From NCBI RefSeq assembly GCF_000350225.1, contig NW_005178810.1:161508-225507 (forward strand): 64,000 nucleotides of DNA, in the 5' to 3' direction. This DNA comes from Chondrus crispus (lineage: Eukaryota; Rhodophyta; Florideophyceae; Gigartinales; Gigartinaceae). A program made the position numbers and the translations under genes. The notes beneath the pieces are model-generated. The model worked only from the letters and a program-made list of their open reading frames with translations. It did not search any database and was not told the DNA's origin. Shown in pieces: positions 1 through 8,096 of the stretch (position 1 is its first letter; each line of letters opens with the position of its first letter).

Positions 1-1
1 A

Positions 2-364
2 CGGGCTGCATCTGATTCTACTTTTGAGATCCAGAACCTATTAACAAATGCGAAGCATGTTGTGCATGCCTCTCGTTTGAAGCTCTATTCAGATTCTCAT
101 TTGAATGTTTCAGAGCAGCTTTTAGATTCAATCGCTCACAATGAGGCGCACCTGAATAAAGTTGAACAGCTTCTGGGACTCCGATACAATCCTCAGTCTG
201 AAGTCTATGAAGTTAATGTGAAATGGCAAGATTTTGACTACGAAGAACCGACATGGGAGCCATTCGCAAATGTGCAGGAAGACGTCCCAGCTATTCTGGA
301 GAACTTTCTACAGGATTATTCAGATCAGGACTTGGTCAAGGCTGCTAGGGATTCCGGCATTTGA
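2..364 (+). CDS. Chromovirus Pol C-terminus (partial, start outside window)
   Basis: Last 120 residues of a gag-pol protein. The integrase tail leads into a C-terminal chromodomain (about residues 57-105 of this piece; aromatic and acidic residues of KWQDFDYEEPTWEP are visible). Chromodomains at the Pol C-terminus define chromoviruses and are thought to steer integration to particular chromatin. The reading frame is open to the TGA at 362-364. It differs from the full copy at 645-5525 by a few bases only (ends KAARDSGI rather than KSARDSGI). Confidence 0.9.
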   Translation, partial: RAASDSTFEIQNLLTNAKHVVHASRLKLYSDSHLNVSEQLLDSIAHNEAHLNKVEQLLGLRYNPQSEVYEVNVKWQDFDYEEPTWEPFANVQEDVPAILENFLQDYSDQDLVKAARDSGI

Positions 365-382
365 CTCTCTTGAAGAGGGGAC

Positions 383-613
383 TGCTATCAATATGACTTA
401 TTGATTGGTGATTCCTGCTGCATCCTTCTGAGTCAAGCTCCGTCGACTTTAGTCTTTGTCAACCTTAGCCCGTATTAGTTCCTGTTATTCTTTACAGGTC
501 CCAATTTACCTACCGCCCTACATCCCCTATAAGTAATGCCACACTTCATTGCTAGTAAGAAAAAAGATAGAGCACTTCCACCTCTCAACATTTCAACTTA
601 CGAGCTGACCACA
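383..613 (+). repeat. Chromovirus LTR (shared internal LTR, array A)
   Basis: 231-bp LTR starting tgctatcaatatg and ending gagctgaccaca. It carries cccctataagtaatg, a likely TATA element, near 526-540. It serves as 3' LTR of the copy on the left and 5' LTR of the copy on the right. Diagnostic bases (acaggtcccaatt, gatagagc) match the other internal LTRs at 18809 and 23968, not the outer LTRs. Confidence 0.9.
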
Positions 614-644
614 GTGATCACTACGATTGCTTGTAATTTTCAAC

Positions 645-3600
645 ATGGCGGGGAACTCAAACTCCAGCCAGGCCCAGCTACAGGGTCAACATCTATTTAC
701 GCCCATTGCTCATCCGGAACTACGTCGGCTTGGACAGAAGAGCATCCATGCTTTTTTGCGTGAGCGTGAGCGATATTTGCTACGCATCAATGATGCCCAA
801 GCTACTGGTAGCAGCATTTCAGCAATTTATCTCAAGTCTTCGCTGGATCCAGACCTTCTCCTATCGCTTGTAGAATTCGACGAATTTGACGGGGTGACCT
901 CCGTTGATGAACTCTCTGAAGAGGCGTTAAAAAATTGGCTGGACGAGAAGGAGACAGTGAACTTCGATACTTTGACAACTACCGAGCTGGATAATTCTAT
1001 TCGGTCATCTGTTCGAATGAACATCAACGAAAAAAATCCTGAACTCCGCATCAAAGCGCTCTTCATGGACTACAAAACTTTCCTTCGTGTCCGACGGTGG
1101 GGAGACCTCATTCAGAAAAATCCCAAACAGGCCACCGCACACATTTGCACACTGCTGAAGCCTCCTGCACTCAAGGAAAAAATTGAAAACGACCTTTCCT
1201 TGAGTAGGCATGATTTAAAAAAGGATTGGATGCAGTTTTATCGCTACGTTGTTAATCAAGCCGTTCGATGCGACGAATTTGTATCCATTCGGCAGACTAC
1301 GACAGATTCTGATTCCGTAACCACGAAGATTGGTGCTGAAAAGCAAGACAAGACAAGAGACGGTTCTGCGAAGTCAGGAAACGGAAATGGCAAATTGAAA
1401 AACGATACATATGGTTCCACGCGAAAATGGAACAGAGGCGGCCGAAGCTACCAAGGCACACGAGGAAACAGCAATAGAGGTTCAAACAACTCCACAGATT
1501 CACGCTCGAACGGCGCCGGATCTGAAAACACGGGAGGTGTCATTGAGTTACCTTTTTGTTTAAATGTTTCCAAATGTAAGAAACGACATTATGTGAAGGA
1601 CTGCCCTCTTTCAACAGACGAGGAGAAATATTCTTTGTTAAAAGAATTCTACAAGACTCGATCGGAAAAGGGACGTTTAAGCGTTCTGTCGCAAACACAG
1701 GAAGCATGTCATGCGCTGCAAGGTTCAGGACGGTACTTCGCAAAATTGGCGGACAGTGTAAACGTAATCGTTAACGGCGATTACGGTGCGGACCATTCTG
1801 CCCTCAGCGAGCAACACGTCAAACAGTGCGCTGATGATGGTGTATATGTTAACACTCTAACCCTTCGCGAACCAATCAGAATGAGTCTAGCTATAGGAGC
1901 AAATGCGGAAGAAGATTCGCAAGTTTATTGCACCCACACAAAGGTCCGTGTTTCTGTTACTCTCAATACTCCAGAAGGACCACTCCGTCTCCGCAACTTG
2001 GAATTCCTTGTTTTCAAGGAGTACATGCCCGAAATTCTTATCGCTCGCCCAGTTCTTCAGGCGATAGGATTTAATTTGGACGAGCATCTGAAGCGTGTGC
2101 GAAATCAATTCCACGACGCAGACTTTTCGAACATTGGGTTTTCTTCAGCACTTTCCACCAAAGAGGATACTCCCCCAAAAACTCCTGGACGTCTGTCACG
2201 TATACTACTTCGCGGTTACACGTCTAACGCCCATACCCAGAACTCCACTGATTCAGAGGAGGTAAATTCAGGGTTCTCTTCGGATGACGGTACCTCTTAC
2301 AGCGACTCGGAAGACGGTTCCCCTGATGAGTCTCCAATTCTTTATGGGGACACTCCAGATGATGGCCCAGTCTCCAAAGATTCTAACATTTCATTTGGAA
2401 TCGATCAAGAGTCAGACACAGATTCACAATTGAAAGAACGAATTCAGGAAGCCATTCAGGGCGGCCTACCAGAAGAGTATCACGAAGAATTACAGGACTT
2501 AGTCTATGACTACAGGGATATTTTCAGAACAAGGCCGGGGGCTGATCCGCCTGCCAGTGTGCAGCCAATGTGCATTCGCCTCAGGCCAGATGCCATTCCT
2601 ATTCGTGTTAAAGTCCGCCGATACTCGCCACCGCAAGCCAAATTTCTTCGTAAGAAAGTAGACGAATTACTGTCTCTCGGGCTTGTGCGACGAAACAATT
2701 CAAGTGAATGGGCATGCGCACCGCTAATTGTACCAAAGGACGGACCGGAGAAATTCAGATTCACGGTTGACCTGCGACCAGTGAACAGTCAAACAATTCC
2801 GCACACCTGGCCGATGCCTGATCTCGAGTCAATAACCTCCGAATTGGCAGGAGATTGCTGCTTTTCCATCATCGATTTATGTCATGGCTACTGGCAGATG
2901 CCGCTGGACTCAGAATCGCAAGAATGCCAAAGTTTTATAACGCCCGACGGCGTCTTCACACCCACGCGAGTAATGCATGGGCAGACGAATGCGACTTCCT
3001 ACTTTCAGAGTACAGTAGGAAACCTATGTCTATCGTTACGGGATAACATTCTCCAATGGCTGGACGACCTTCTCCTTCACCACAAAAATTGCAGAGACCT
3101 GCTGGACACCCTCCGAGTCTTTTTCGAAATTTGTAGGAAGGGAAACCTGAAGCTTCATGCAGCCAAGTGCAAACTTTTTCTGCGCGAGGTCACGTGGTGT
3201 GGACGTACAATAAGCGCGGATGGAATCAAACTCGACCCGAAACGGTTAGAGGCTATCGTGAATATGCCTCGACCCAAAACTGGTGGTGATTTGCAACAAT
3301 TTGTATGCGCGGCAAATTGGATGCGCTTCACCATTCCCGAATTTTCCAGGATCATTGAACCCTTGTCCCAGGTCCTCGAACAAGTGTACATCAAAGCTGG
3401 TGGACGGACAAAGCGTGCGGCATCAAAAATAGCACTTGATTCTACATTCTGGAATTCAGATCACGATCAGACATTTACGGTGGTTAAAGAGGCACTTCGA
3501 AACGCCGTAATTCTCGCTCATCCAGACTCAGAGAAAATTCTTTGCCTTTTCACGGATGCCTCCGAAACACACTGGGCTGGGACATTAACGCAAATTCCAA

Positions 3601-5525
3601 AAATCCATTTGGATGAGGACTTCGAAAACCAGCACCATGAACCACTGGCATTTCTTTCCGGGTCCTTCAAGAAGTCCTCATTCCATTGGTCCACTCCTGA
3701 GAAAGAAGCTTTTGCCATCGTGACATCCGTGACTCGACTCGACTACATGCTGTTGCGTCCAGAGGGCTTCATTTTATTCACAGACCATAAGAACTTGACT
3801 TTCATATTCCACCCTGTTATTGTTAACCCTCGAATAGCGAAGCACACAGTCAACAAAATCGAGCGATGGGCCATGCAACTTTCCGCTTTCCGGTATACGA
3901 TCAACCATATATCCGGAGATGACAACTGCTGGGCGGATCTTTTATCTCGATGGGGCGGCCGAATTGGTGGTATAATTCATGGGACACTTGGCGCTCTTTT
4001 TCAGGCACCAATTGCACCTGACCTCGACCCGGATTTCACGTGGCCAAAGCTAGCAGACATCAAACGCGAGCAGCAGAAAGGCATTTCTGAATGGGGGGAA
4101 ACACCGCCGTCGACTATCAAGAACGGTCTTTATCGAACCAATAGAAATGCTGTATGGATCCCATCTCGTTCTAAGGAACTTCAGCTACGAATTTGCATCA
4201 TTGGACATTGTGGGCGAAGCGGACATCGAGGCGTGGACACCACATATGAAAACATCAAAGCACACTTTTGCTGGAAAAAGATGAAGACGGATATCACAGC
4301 ATTTTGCAACACTTGTATGCACTGCCTTGTAACAATTGGCGGCCAACGTATTCCTAGGCCACTTTCATATGCTATGCATTCCACTACTCCGAACGAGTTG
4401 ATTCATTTCGATTATTTGTACCTCGGGGAGAGCAACTCTGGACCTGTATATGTCCTCATCATCAAAGACGATGCATCATCCTTCGTGCTTCTGGAAGAAA
4501 GCGACGCTGCAGACGCCACAAACACTGTACGCGCCCTGAGAAAATGGTTTTCTCTTTTTGGCGTCTCTCTCTTCTGGGTGTCCGACCGCGGATCTCATTT
4601 TAAAAATAAGGTTATGGCTGATCTTAATCGAGCCTTACATTCTCACCACCACTTCACAACTCCATATTCTCCTCAATCGAATGGGACAGTCGAAACTGTG
4701 TGCAAAGAGGTACTTCGTGGATGCAGAGCACTGCTGTCGGAATTTCGTCTCAAGGAAACAGAGTGGCCTGAGGTCATTGACATTGTCCAAAGTGTGCTTA
4801 ACCACTCTGTCAGGCCATCTCTCGGCAATCGCGCTCCAGTGACAGTAATGACAGGAAGACCAGCAGATAATCCCTTGAGCGCTTTAGTACCACCAGTTGT
4901 CGAACACGCACATTCCCTGGAACTAGTGAAGGCACAGCGCTTGATGGAGATTGATTCCCTCATGAACGCCGTTGACGCGATGCACAAAGATGCGTCGGAG
5001 AAACGCACTAGGAAGCGTGAGCAAGCAGTGAAGTCTCACAATCGAAAGACTGGCGTACAAGAGGTCAATTTCGATGTTGGGGATTTTGTTCTTGTTGCCA
5101 AGCGAGCTTCCAAAGGCGGTGAGAAGCTTCGCGTCAATTGGACAGGGCCCAGGCGCGTGACACGGGCTGCATCTGATTCTACTTTTGAGATCCAGAACCT
5201 ATTAACAAATGCGAAGCATGTTGTGCATGCCTCTCGTTTGAAGCTCTATTCAGATTCGCATTTGAATGTTTCAGAGCAGCTTTTAGATTCAATCGCTCAC
5301 AATGAGGCGCACCTGAATAAGGTTGAACAGCTTCTGGGACTCCGCTACAATCCTCAGTCTGAAGTCTATGAAGTTAATGTGAAATGGCAAGATTTTGACT
5401 ACGAAGAACCGACGTGGGAGCCATTCGCAAATGTGCAGGAAGACGTCCCAGCTATTCTGGAGAACTTTCTACAGGATTATTCAGATCAGGACTTGGTCAA
5501 GTCTGCTAGGGATTCCGGCATTTGA
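645..5525 (+). CDS. Intact gag-pol polyprotein, chromodomain Ty3 retrotransposon
   Basis: Single uninterrupted 1626-aa ORF with no gag/pol frameshift, starting at ATGGCGGGG 31 bp after the LTR. Order: gag (about 1-300) with a basic Ser/Gly/Asn-rich tail; one zinc knuckle FCLNVSKCKKRHYVKDC (spacing C-x5-C-x3-H-x4-C rather than C-x2-C-x4-H-x4-C); aspartic protease region (GDYGAD in place of D-S/T-G, then EILIARPVLQAIG); reverse transcriptase with LDLRP-like VDLRPVN and catalytic WLDDLLL (usually Y-L/V-DD); RNase H (LFTDASE); integrase with HHCC finger, D-D-E residues (HFDYLYLG, VSDRGSHF, PQSNGTVE) and a C-terminal chromodomain ending about residue 1600. It has no visible break, so it may be autonomous. 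Product assignment rests on domain order and motifs; activity is inferred. Confidence 0.93.
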   Translation: MAGNSNSSQAQLQGQHLFTPIAHPELRRLGQKSIHAFLRERERYLLRINDAQATGSSISAIYLKSSLDPDLLLSLVEFDEFDGVTSVDELSEEALKNWLDEKETVNFDTLTTTELDNSIRSSVRMNINEKNPELRIKALFMDYKTFLRVRRWGDLIQKNPKQATAHICTLLKPPALKEKIENDLSLSRHDLKKDWMQFYRYVVNQAVRCDEFVSIRQTTTDSDSVTTKIGAEKQDKTRDGSAKSGNGNGKLKNDTYGSTRKWNRGGRSYQGTRGNSNRGSNNSTDSRSNGAGSENTGGVIELPFCLNVSKCKKRHYVKDCPLSTDEEKYSLLKEFYKTRSEKGRLSVLSQTQEACHALQGSGRYFAKLADSVNVIVNGDYGADHSALSEQHVKQCADDGVYVNTLTLREPIRMSLAIGANAEEDSQVYCTHTKVRVSVTLNTPEGPLRLRNLEFLVFKEYMPEILIARPVLQAIGFNLDEHLKRVRNQFHDADFSNIGFSSALSTKEDTPPKTPGRLSRILLRGYTSNAHTQNSTDSEEVNSGFSSDDGTSYSDSEDGSPDESPILYGDTPDDGPVSKDSNISFGIDQESDTDSQLKERIQEAIQGGLPEEYHEELQDLVYDYRDIFRTRPGADPPASVQPMCIRLRPDAIPIRVKVRRYSPPQAKFLRKKVDELLSLGLVRRNNSSEWACAPLIVPKDGPEKFRFTVDLRPVNSQTIPHTWPMPDLESITSELAGDCCFSIIDLCHGYWQMPLDSESQECQSFITPDGVFTPTRVMHGQTNATSYFQSTVGNLCLSLRDNILQWLDDLLLHHKNCRDLLDTLRVFFEICRKGNLKLHAAKCKLFLREVTWCGRTISADGIKLDPKRLEAIVNMPRPKTGGDLQQFVCAANWMRFTIPEFSRIIEPLSQVLEQVYIKAGGRTKRAASKIALDSTFWNSDHDQTFTVVKEALRNAVILAHPDSEKILCLFTDASETHWAGTLTQIPKIHLDEDFENQHHEPLAFLSGSFKKSSFHWSTPEKEAFAIVTSVTRLDYMLLRPEGFILFTDHKNLTFIFHPVIVNPRIAKHTVNKIERWAMQLSAFRYTINHISGDDNCWADLLSRWGGRIGGIIHGTLGALFQAPIAPDLDPDFTWPKLADIKREQQKGISEWGETPPSTIKNGLYRTNRNAVWIPSRSKELQLRICIIGHCGRSGHRGVDTTYENIKAHFCWKKMKTDITAFCNTCMHCLVTIGGQRIPRPLSYAMHSTTPNELIHFDYLYLGESNSGPVYVLIIKDDASSFVLLEESDAADATNTVRALRKWFSLFGVSLFWVSDRGSHFKNKVMADLNRALHSHHHFTTPYSPQSNGTVETVCKEVLRGCRALLSEFRLKETEWPEVIDIVQSVLNHSVRPSLGNRAPVTVMTGRPADNPLSALVPPVVEHAHSLELVKAQRLMEIDSLMNAVDAMHKDASEKRTRKREQAVKSHNRKTGVQEVNFDVGDFVLVAKRASKGGEKLRVNWTGPRRVTRAASDSTFEIQNLLTNAKHVVHASRLKLYSDSHLNVSEQLLDSIAHNEAHLNKVEQLLGLRYNPQSEVYEVNVKWQDFDYEEPTWEPFANVQEDVPAILENFLQDYSDQDLVKSARDSGI

Positions 5526-5543
5526 CTCTCTTGAAGAGGGGAC

Positions 5544-5772
5544 TGCTATCAATATGACTTATTGATTGGTGATTCCTGCTGCATCCTTCTGAGTCAAGCT
5601 CCGTCGACTTTAGTCTTTGTCAACCTTAGCCCGTATTAGTTCCTGTTATTCTTTACATGTCCCGATTTACCTACCGCCCACACCACCGAGCTGTTTCTCG
5701 ACCCGGAACGGCGGTTCGCCGAAAGACAGAGCACTTCCACCTCTCAACATTTCAACTTACGAGCTGACCACA
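5544..5772 (+). repeat. Chromovirus 3' LTR with replaced core segment
   Basis: 229-bp LTR. Bases up to about 5679 and from about 5721 follow the family consensus. In between, the consensus stretch that holds cccctataagtaatgcc is replaced by an unrelated segment (from acaccaccgagctg to cggttcgcc). Flanking diagnostic bases (acatgtcccgattt, gacagagc) match the 5' LTR at 13665, not the LTR at 383. The presumed TATA element is lost. Confidence 0.85.
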
Positions 5773-5777
5773 TACTC
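5773..5777 (+). repeat. Target-site duplication tactc (right copy)
   Basis: Five bases right after the LTR terminal CA. The same pentamer precedes the LTR at 13665 (13660-13664). Five bp is the usual Ty3 duplication length. Confidence 0.75.
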
Positions 5778-5916
5778 AAAGCCTTTAACGATGGTTTCGG
5801 ATGCTTGTGATGTCTCTAAATGATTGTGTTTTGCGCTTTGTGTATAGTGCTACTCACGAAATAGTGCCCTATGTCGAGGTCTGCCATGGGGTAGCACTAT
5901 AGAGTGGGACCCCCTG
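5778..5916 (+). mobile_element. Right half of a pogo-like DNA transposon
   Basis: Ends in a terminal inverted repeat. Read from the outside on the minus strand it is CAGGGGGTCCCACTC and then TATAGTGCTACCCC, followed outside by TA (5917-5918). The partner TIR with TA lies at 13212-13246 and the left half at 13214-13664. Joined across the chromovirus insertion site the element is about 590 bp. It shares TIR sequence (CAGGGGG.. AGTGCTACCCC) with the element at 63267-63988. The TA duplication and CAG ends fit the Tc1/mariner-pogo superfamily. Confidence 0.7.
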
Positions 5917-6206
5917 TATTGGGAGACGGCATTAGTAAGTGACGTCGTCACATCTTTCTGCATACACTCGGAAATTAACGCCTGCCTGCTCCGTGTTGGT
6001 TCTCTGGTATGTTTCGCAGTGAGAAATGCGCGCTTCGCCGACCGTAGATGCGATAGAGCGTCTAGAACTTGGCACTCAGTCGCCAAAAGTTCCAGCTCTC
6101 CAAACAATTTCGTGATCCAGACGGCATGGGGTATAGTCTTTCTCTTTATTGCGTTTTCTGCGCTCTCATTGTCATCACTTGATTGCATTTCAGGTGGATT
6201 CTGCAC
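5917..6206 (-). pseudogene. Relic of pogo-like transposase C-terminus
   Basis: An open minus-strand reading from 6206 contains KLFGELELLATECQVLDALS followed by HLRSAKRAFL (about 6110-6020). It resembles FSKLEAAAVALSLPDASSHL then RKARRII in the pogo-like element at 63267-63988: same spacing of Phe-x2-Leu-Glu and Ser-His-Leu-Arg. I read it as an older transposase copy into which the 5916 element inserted. No start or TIR of its own is seen. Similarity is judged by eye over about 30 residues. Confidence 0.4.
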
Positions 6207-6950
6207 TACCTGAACCGTCTCTTAAACATCCATGGCGTCATTGACAGACGCTTCCACCACATCTTGGCGTACTTAAGAAATTCGAGCAGGTTCAGTTCAA
6301 CATGGGGGACCATTACGGACTGACGAGCATTTAGAGTGATTTGGGCTTCTCGCTTGCTTCGCGGAGCAATGCTGGGGCAGTTGCTTTGATTTTACGTACA
6401 TTGCGCATGACGAGGGAAAATTATGCCTATGCCTCTGCTACACATACAGTAGTGTTTGCACTGCTTGGTAGCTACCGTACGGTATACTCTCCGTACACGC
6501 ATCTGACCGAGATATGGTAGATCAATCACACTATTAGATATGTTGCAGTGAGGTTTGCCTCAATGCCTGAACAATTCCGTTCTGTTCTATCATCCGACGA
6601 CGAAGACGTGGAACGGTGACAGTTGAATTTTGTGCTTTTTCTCAGGGAGCAAATTTTCTCTTCTAGAAATCTCTTTTGCCCACAAGACTGAAGACTTCTG
6701 GAGTAAGTGGTTCCCATCCGACATCGATGAATTAACAATCGTATGATTCGACTCCGTTTAAGTTGACGAGTGCTCAGGACTTATGCCAGGCCACTTTTAC
6801 TGCGGCTCATACATACATACCCTCTCCGTGAGTTTGCGGCATGTATTAATCCGTCCTTGGCGGAAAAATCTCTCTCGTCTGCTTTTTCTCAGGAGACACA
6901 TAACGGTCTGTCGCGAGTGCAACTTTCTGTGTTGAGGCATCACCCCCGCC
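6207..6950. other. No gene recognised
   Basis: Mixed-composition DNA between the transposase relic and the promoter of the small secreted-protein gene. Only short ORFs without family features; no TIR, LTR or RNA gene recognised. Confidence 0.5.
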
Positions 6951-6954
6951 GATC

Positions 6955-6962
6955 TTATATAA
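6955..6962 (+). promoter_or_regulatory. TATA box of small secreted-protein gene
   Basis: cttatataaac lies about 110 bp upstream of the ATG at 7071. It is followed by a CA/CT-rich leader without upstream ATG in good context. Confidence 0.5.
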
Positions 6963-7070
6963 ACAGCAACTAATAGCCTTCTCCATGAGCTCTCCGCACA
7001 ACTTCTCATCCACCTTCACTACTCACAACACATCATCTCAGCTCCAAAGGTTCAAAACGCACGCCCAAAA

Positions 7071-7415
7071 ATGAAGCGCATCTTCCTTACCTTCTCTCTC
7101 ATCCTCGCTATGTTCACTGTTATTGAGGGATCCGTTGTCACAAGCGATACGACCAAGAAAGTCGCCGAGCTTATGCGCATAGGGAAGCGATGCGTCTATA
7201 GCAGCACTATCACCGCGAATAGCATCTCTTCGACCTGCAAATGCCGAAAACGCACGAGCAGCAGTTCCGTGGCCAGTTCGAGTGCCCCTCGCAAGTTCTT
7301 CATATGCATGGACAGGCTCGCTGGGCGCAACTGCATACCTAGACCTAAGTTGGATCTGTTAGTGTCTGTCTCAAACGGGTGTTGGTGGATGGGCACGAAG
7401 CGAGTCGCTCCTTGA
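7071..7415 (+). CDS. Small secreted cysteine-containing protein, unknown function
   Basis: 114-aa ORF. Residues 1-20 (MKRIFLTFSLILAMFTVIEG) form a classic signal peptide with a basic n-region, hydrophobic core and Gly before a predicted cleavage near Glu-Gly-Ser. The mature part is basic and Ser-rich (TSSSSVASSS) with six Cys including a C-K-C pair, and ends in a WW-containing tail. No known domain recognised. A TATA box upstream and a CA-rich leader support a real transcription unit. It could be an apoplastic or cell-wall protein, or a small defence-type peptide; this is inference. The stop is at 7413-7415. Confidence 0.6.
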   Translation: MKRIFLTFSLILAMFTVIEGSVVTSDTTKKVAELMRIGKRCVYSSTITANSISSTCKCRKRTSSSSVASSSAPRKFFICMDRLAGRNCIPRPKLDLLVSVSNGCWWMGTKRVAP

Positions 7416-7571
7416 CGGACAGACACGAAAGAAGATGCTCCTTTCATGGACGATACTTTTGCCCCACGTTCAATTTATTCCTTTGACGCGTTCTGACAAA
7501 TGACCGAAACATTGCATGTCAATTGCTCAAGGTATTGCCTGCTGTTTGCGTAGGCTCGCCTCCGTCTCCGG

Positions 7572-7671
7572 ATTGCGCACTATAAGTAGCTGTAGGTCTA
7601 ATGTAGACAGAGAGAAGAACAATTAACTCCCACCTCAACAAGTAAAAGCCAACAACCTACCAAATACCAAG
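7572..7671 (+). repeat. Probable 3' part of a copia LTR
   Basis: Position is inferred: it sits directly before a primer-binding site (7672) and a copia gag start (7779). It contains tataagtag (7581) and a transcribed-leader-like stretch with agacagagagaagaac, similar to cagagagaaataaag in the LTRs at 42062 and 46458. No second LTR was found, so the left boundary is unknown. Confidence 0.4.
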
Positions 7672-7686
7672 TGGTTATGGGCCCAG
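7672..7686 (+). promoter_or_regulatory. Primer-binding site matching tRNA-iMet anticodon arm
   Basis: TGGTTATGGGCCCAG. Fourteen bases (GGTTATGGGCCCAG) are the reverse complement of the CTGGGCCCATAACC anticodon arm of eukaryotic initiator tRNA-Met. Drosophila copia and yeast Ty5 prime from such a half-tRNA rather than from the CCA end. Directly upstream of a copia gag start, so the context agrees. Confidence 0.7.
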
Positions 7687-7778
7687 GTTCACGTTGAACT
7701 TTACTGCACCATCTTGCATCGCTGCACTGTCTCCCGTCGTTATACGCAACTGCTAACTAGTTCCTGCACTCCTCCGCA

Positions 7779-8096
7779 ATGGAAAACAGCAGGAAGGTCT
7801 ACAAGTTTGAGGGATGGCTGGGAGAGGATTTCCGCATCTGGGAAGCGCGCACTGAGGCCGCTTTGGAAGCGAAGGACATCCTGAACGTCGTTCAGGTGTG
7901 TGAGCTGTGCATGGGAATCATGACAGTCCATACGCAAATTCCACTACCATCACCGGCGATAGGCAACGCGATTACACGCAAAAAGCAATTGCTAAACGAG
8001 CGAATACTCTCAGCATTGCTCCCGCCCGCCGCCCCCCGCCAACGCCCGCAAGGTGCGCGATGTAGCGCCTACCGGGTCCTGAGCTACCGCTCGTAA
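7779..8096 (+). pseudogene. Truncated copia gag
   Basis: Starts MENSRKVYKFEGWLGEDF. It continues IWEARTEAALEAKDIL, the N-terminal gag pattern seen also in the split gag at 30783/41810 (KVYGKPHEDFQLWQVRTEAA) and, more distantly, in the gag at 42448. After about residue 45 similarity weakens (KKQLLNERILSAL) and the frame runs into unrelated GC-rich sequence ending at 8096. No zinc knuckle, protease or RT follows. A remnant of one copia insertion. Confidence 0.7.

Larger units (their letters stand above)
1..5772 (+). mobile_element. Chromovirus array A (partial copy plus one full copy)
   Basis: Ty3-type LTR retrotransposons in direct tandem. Positions 1-382 are the 3' internal end of one copy whose start lies outside the window. 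The LTR at 383-613 is shared with the next, complete copy, whose 3' LTR is 5544-5772. LTRs begin TG and end CA and are 231 bp where intact. A purine tract (gaagaggggac) precedes each 3' LTR. After each 5' LTR comes gtgatcactacg, which does not begin with TGG, so the usual tRNA-3'-end primer site is not evident. The right flank is tactc (5773-5777). Confidence 0.9.

Noticed and set aside
536-763. 75-codon ORF starting in the chromovirus LTR (also at 13818, 18962, 24121)
   Set aside because: It begins in the LTR and runs through the gag start in another frame; no domain, and its conservation follows from the repeat.
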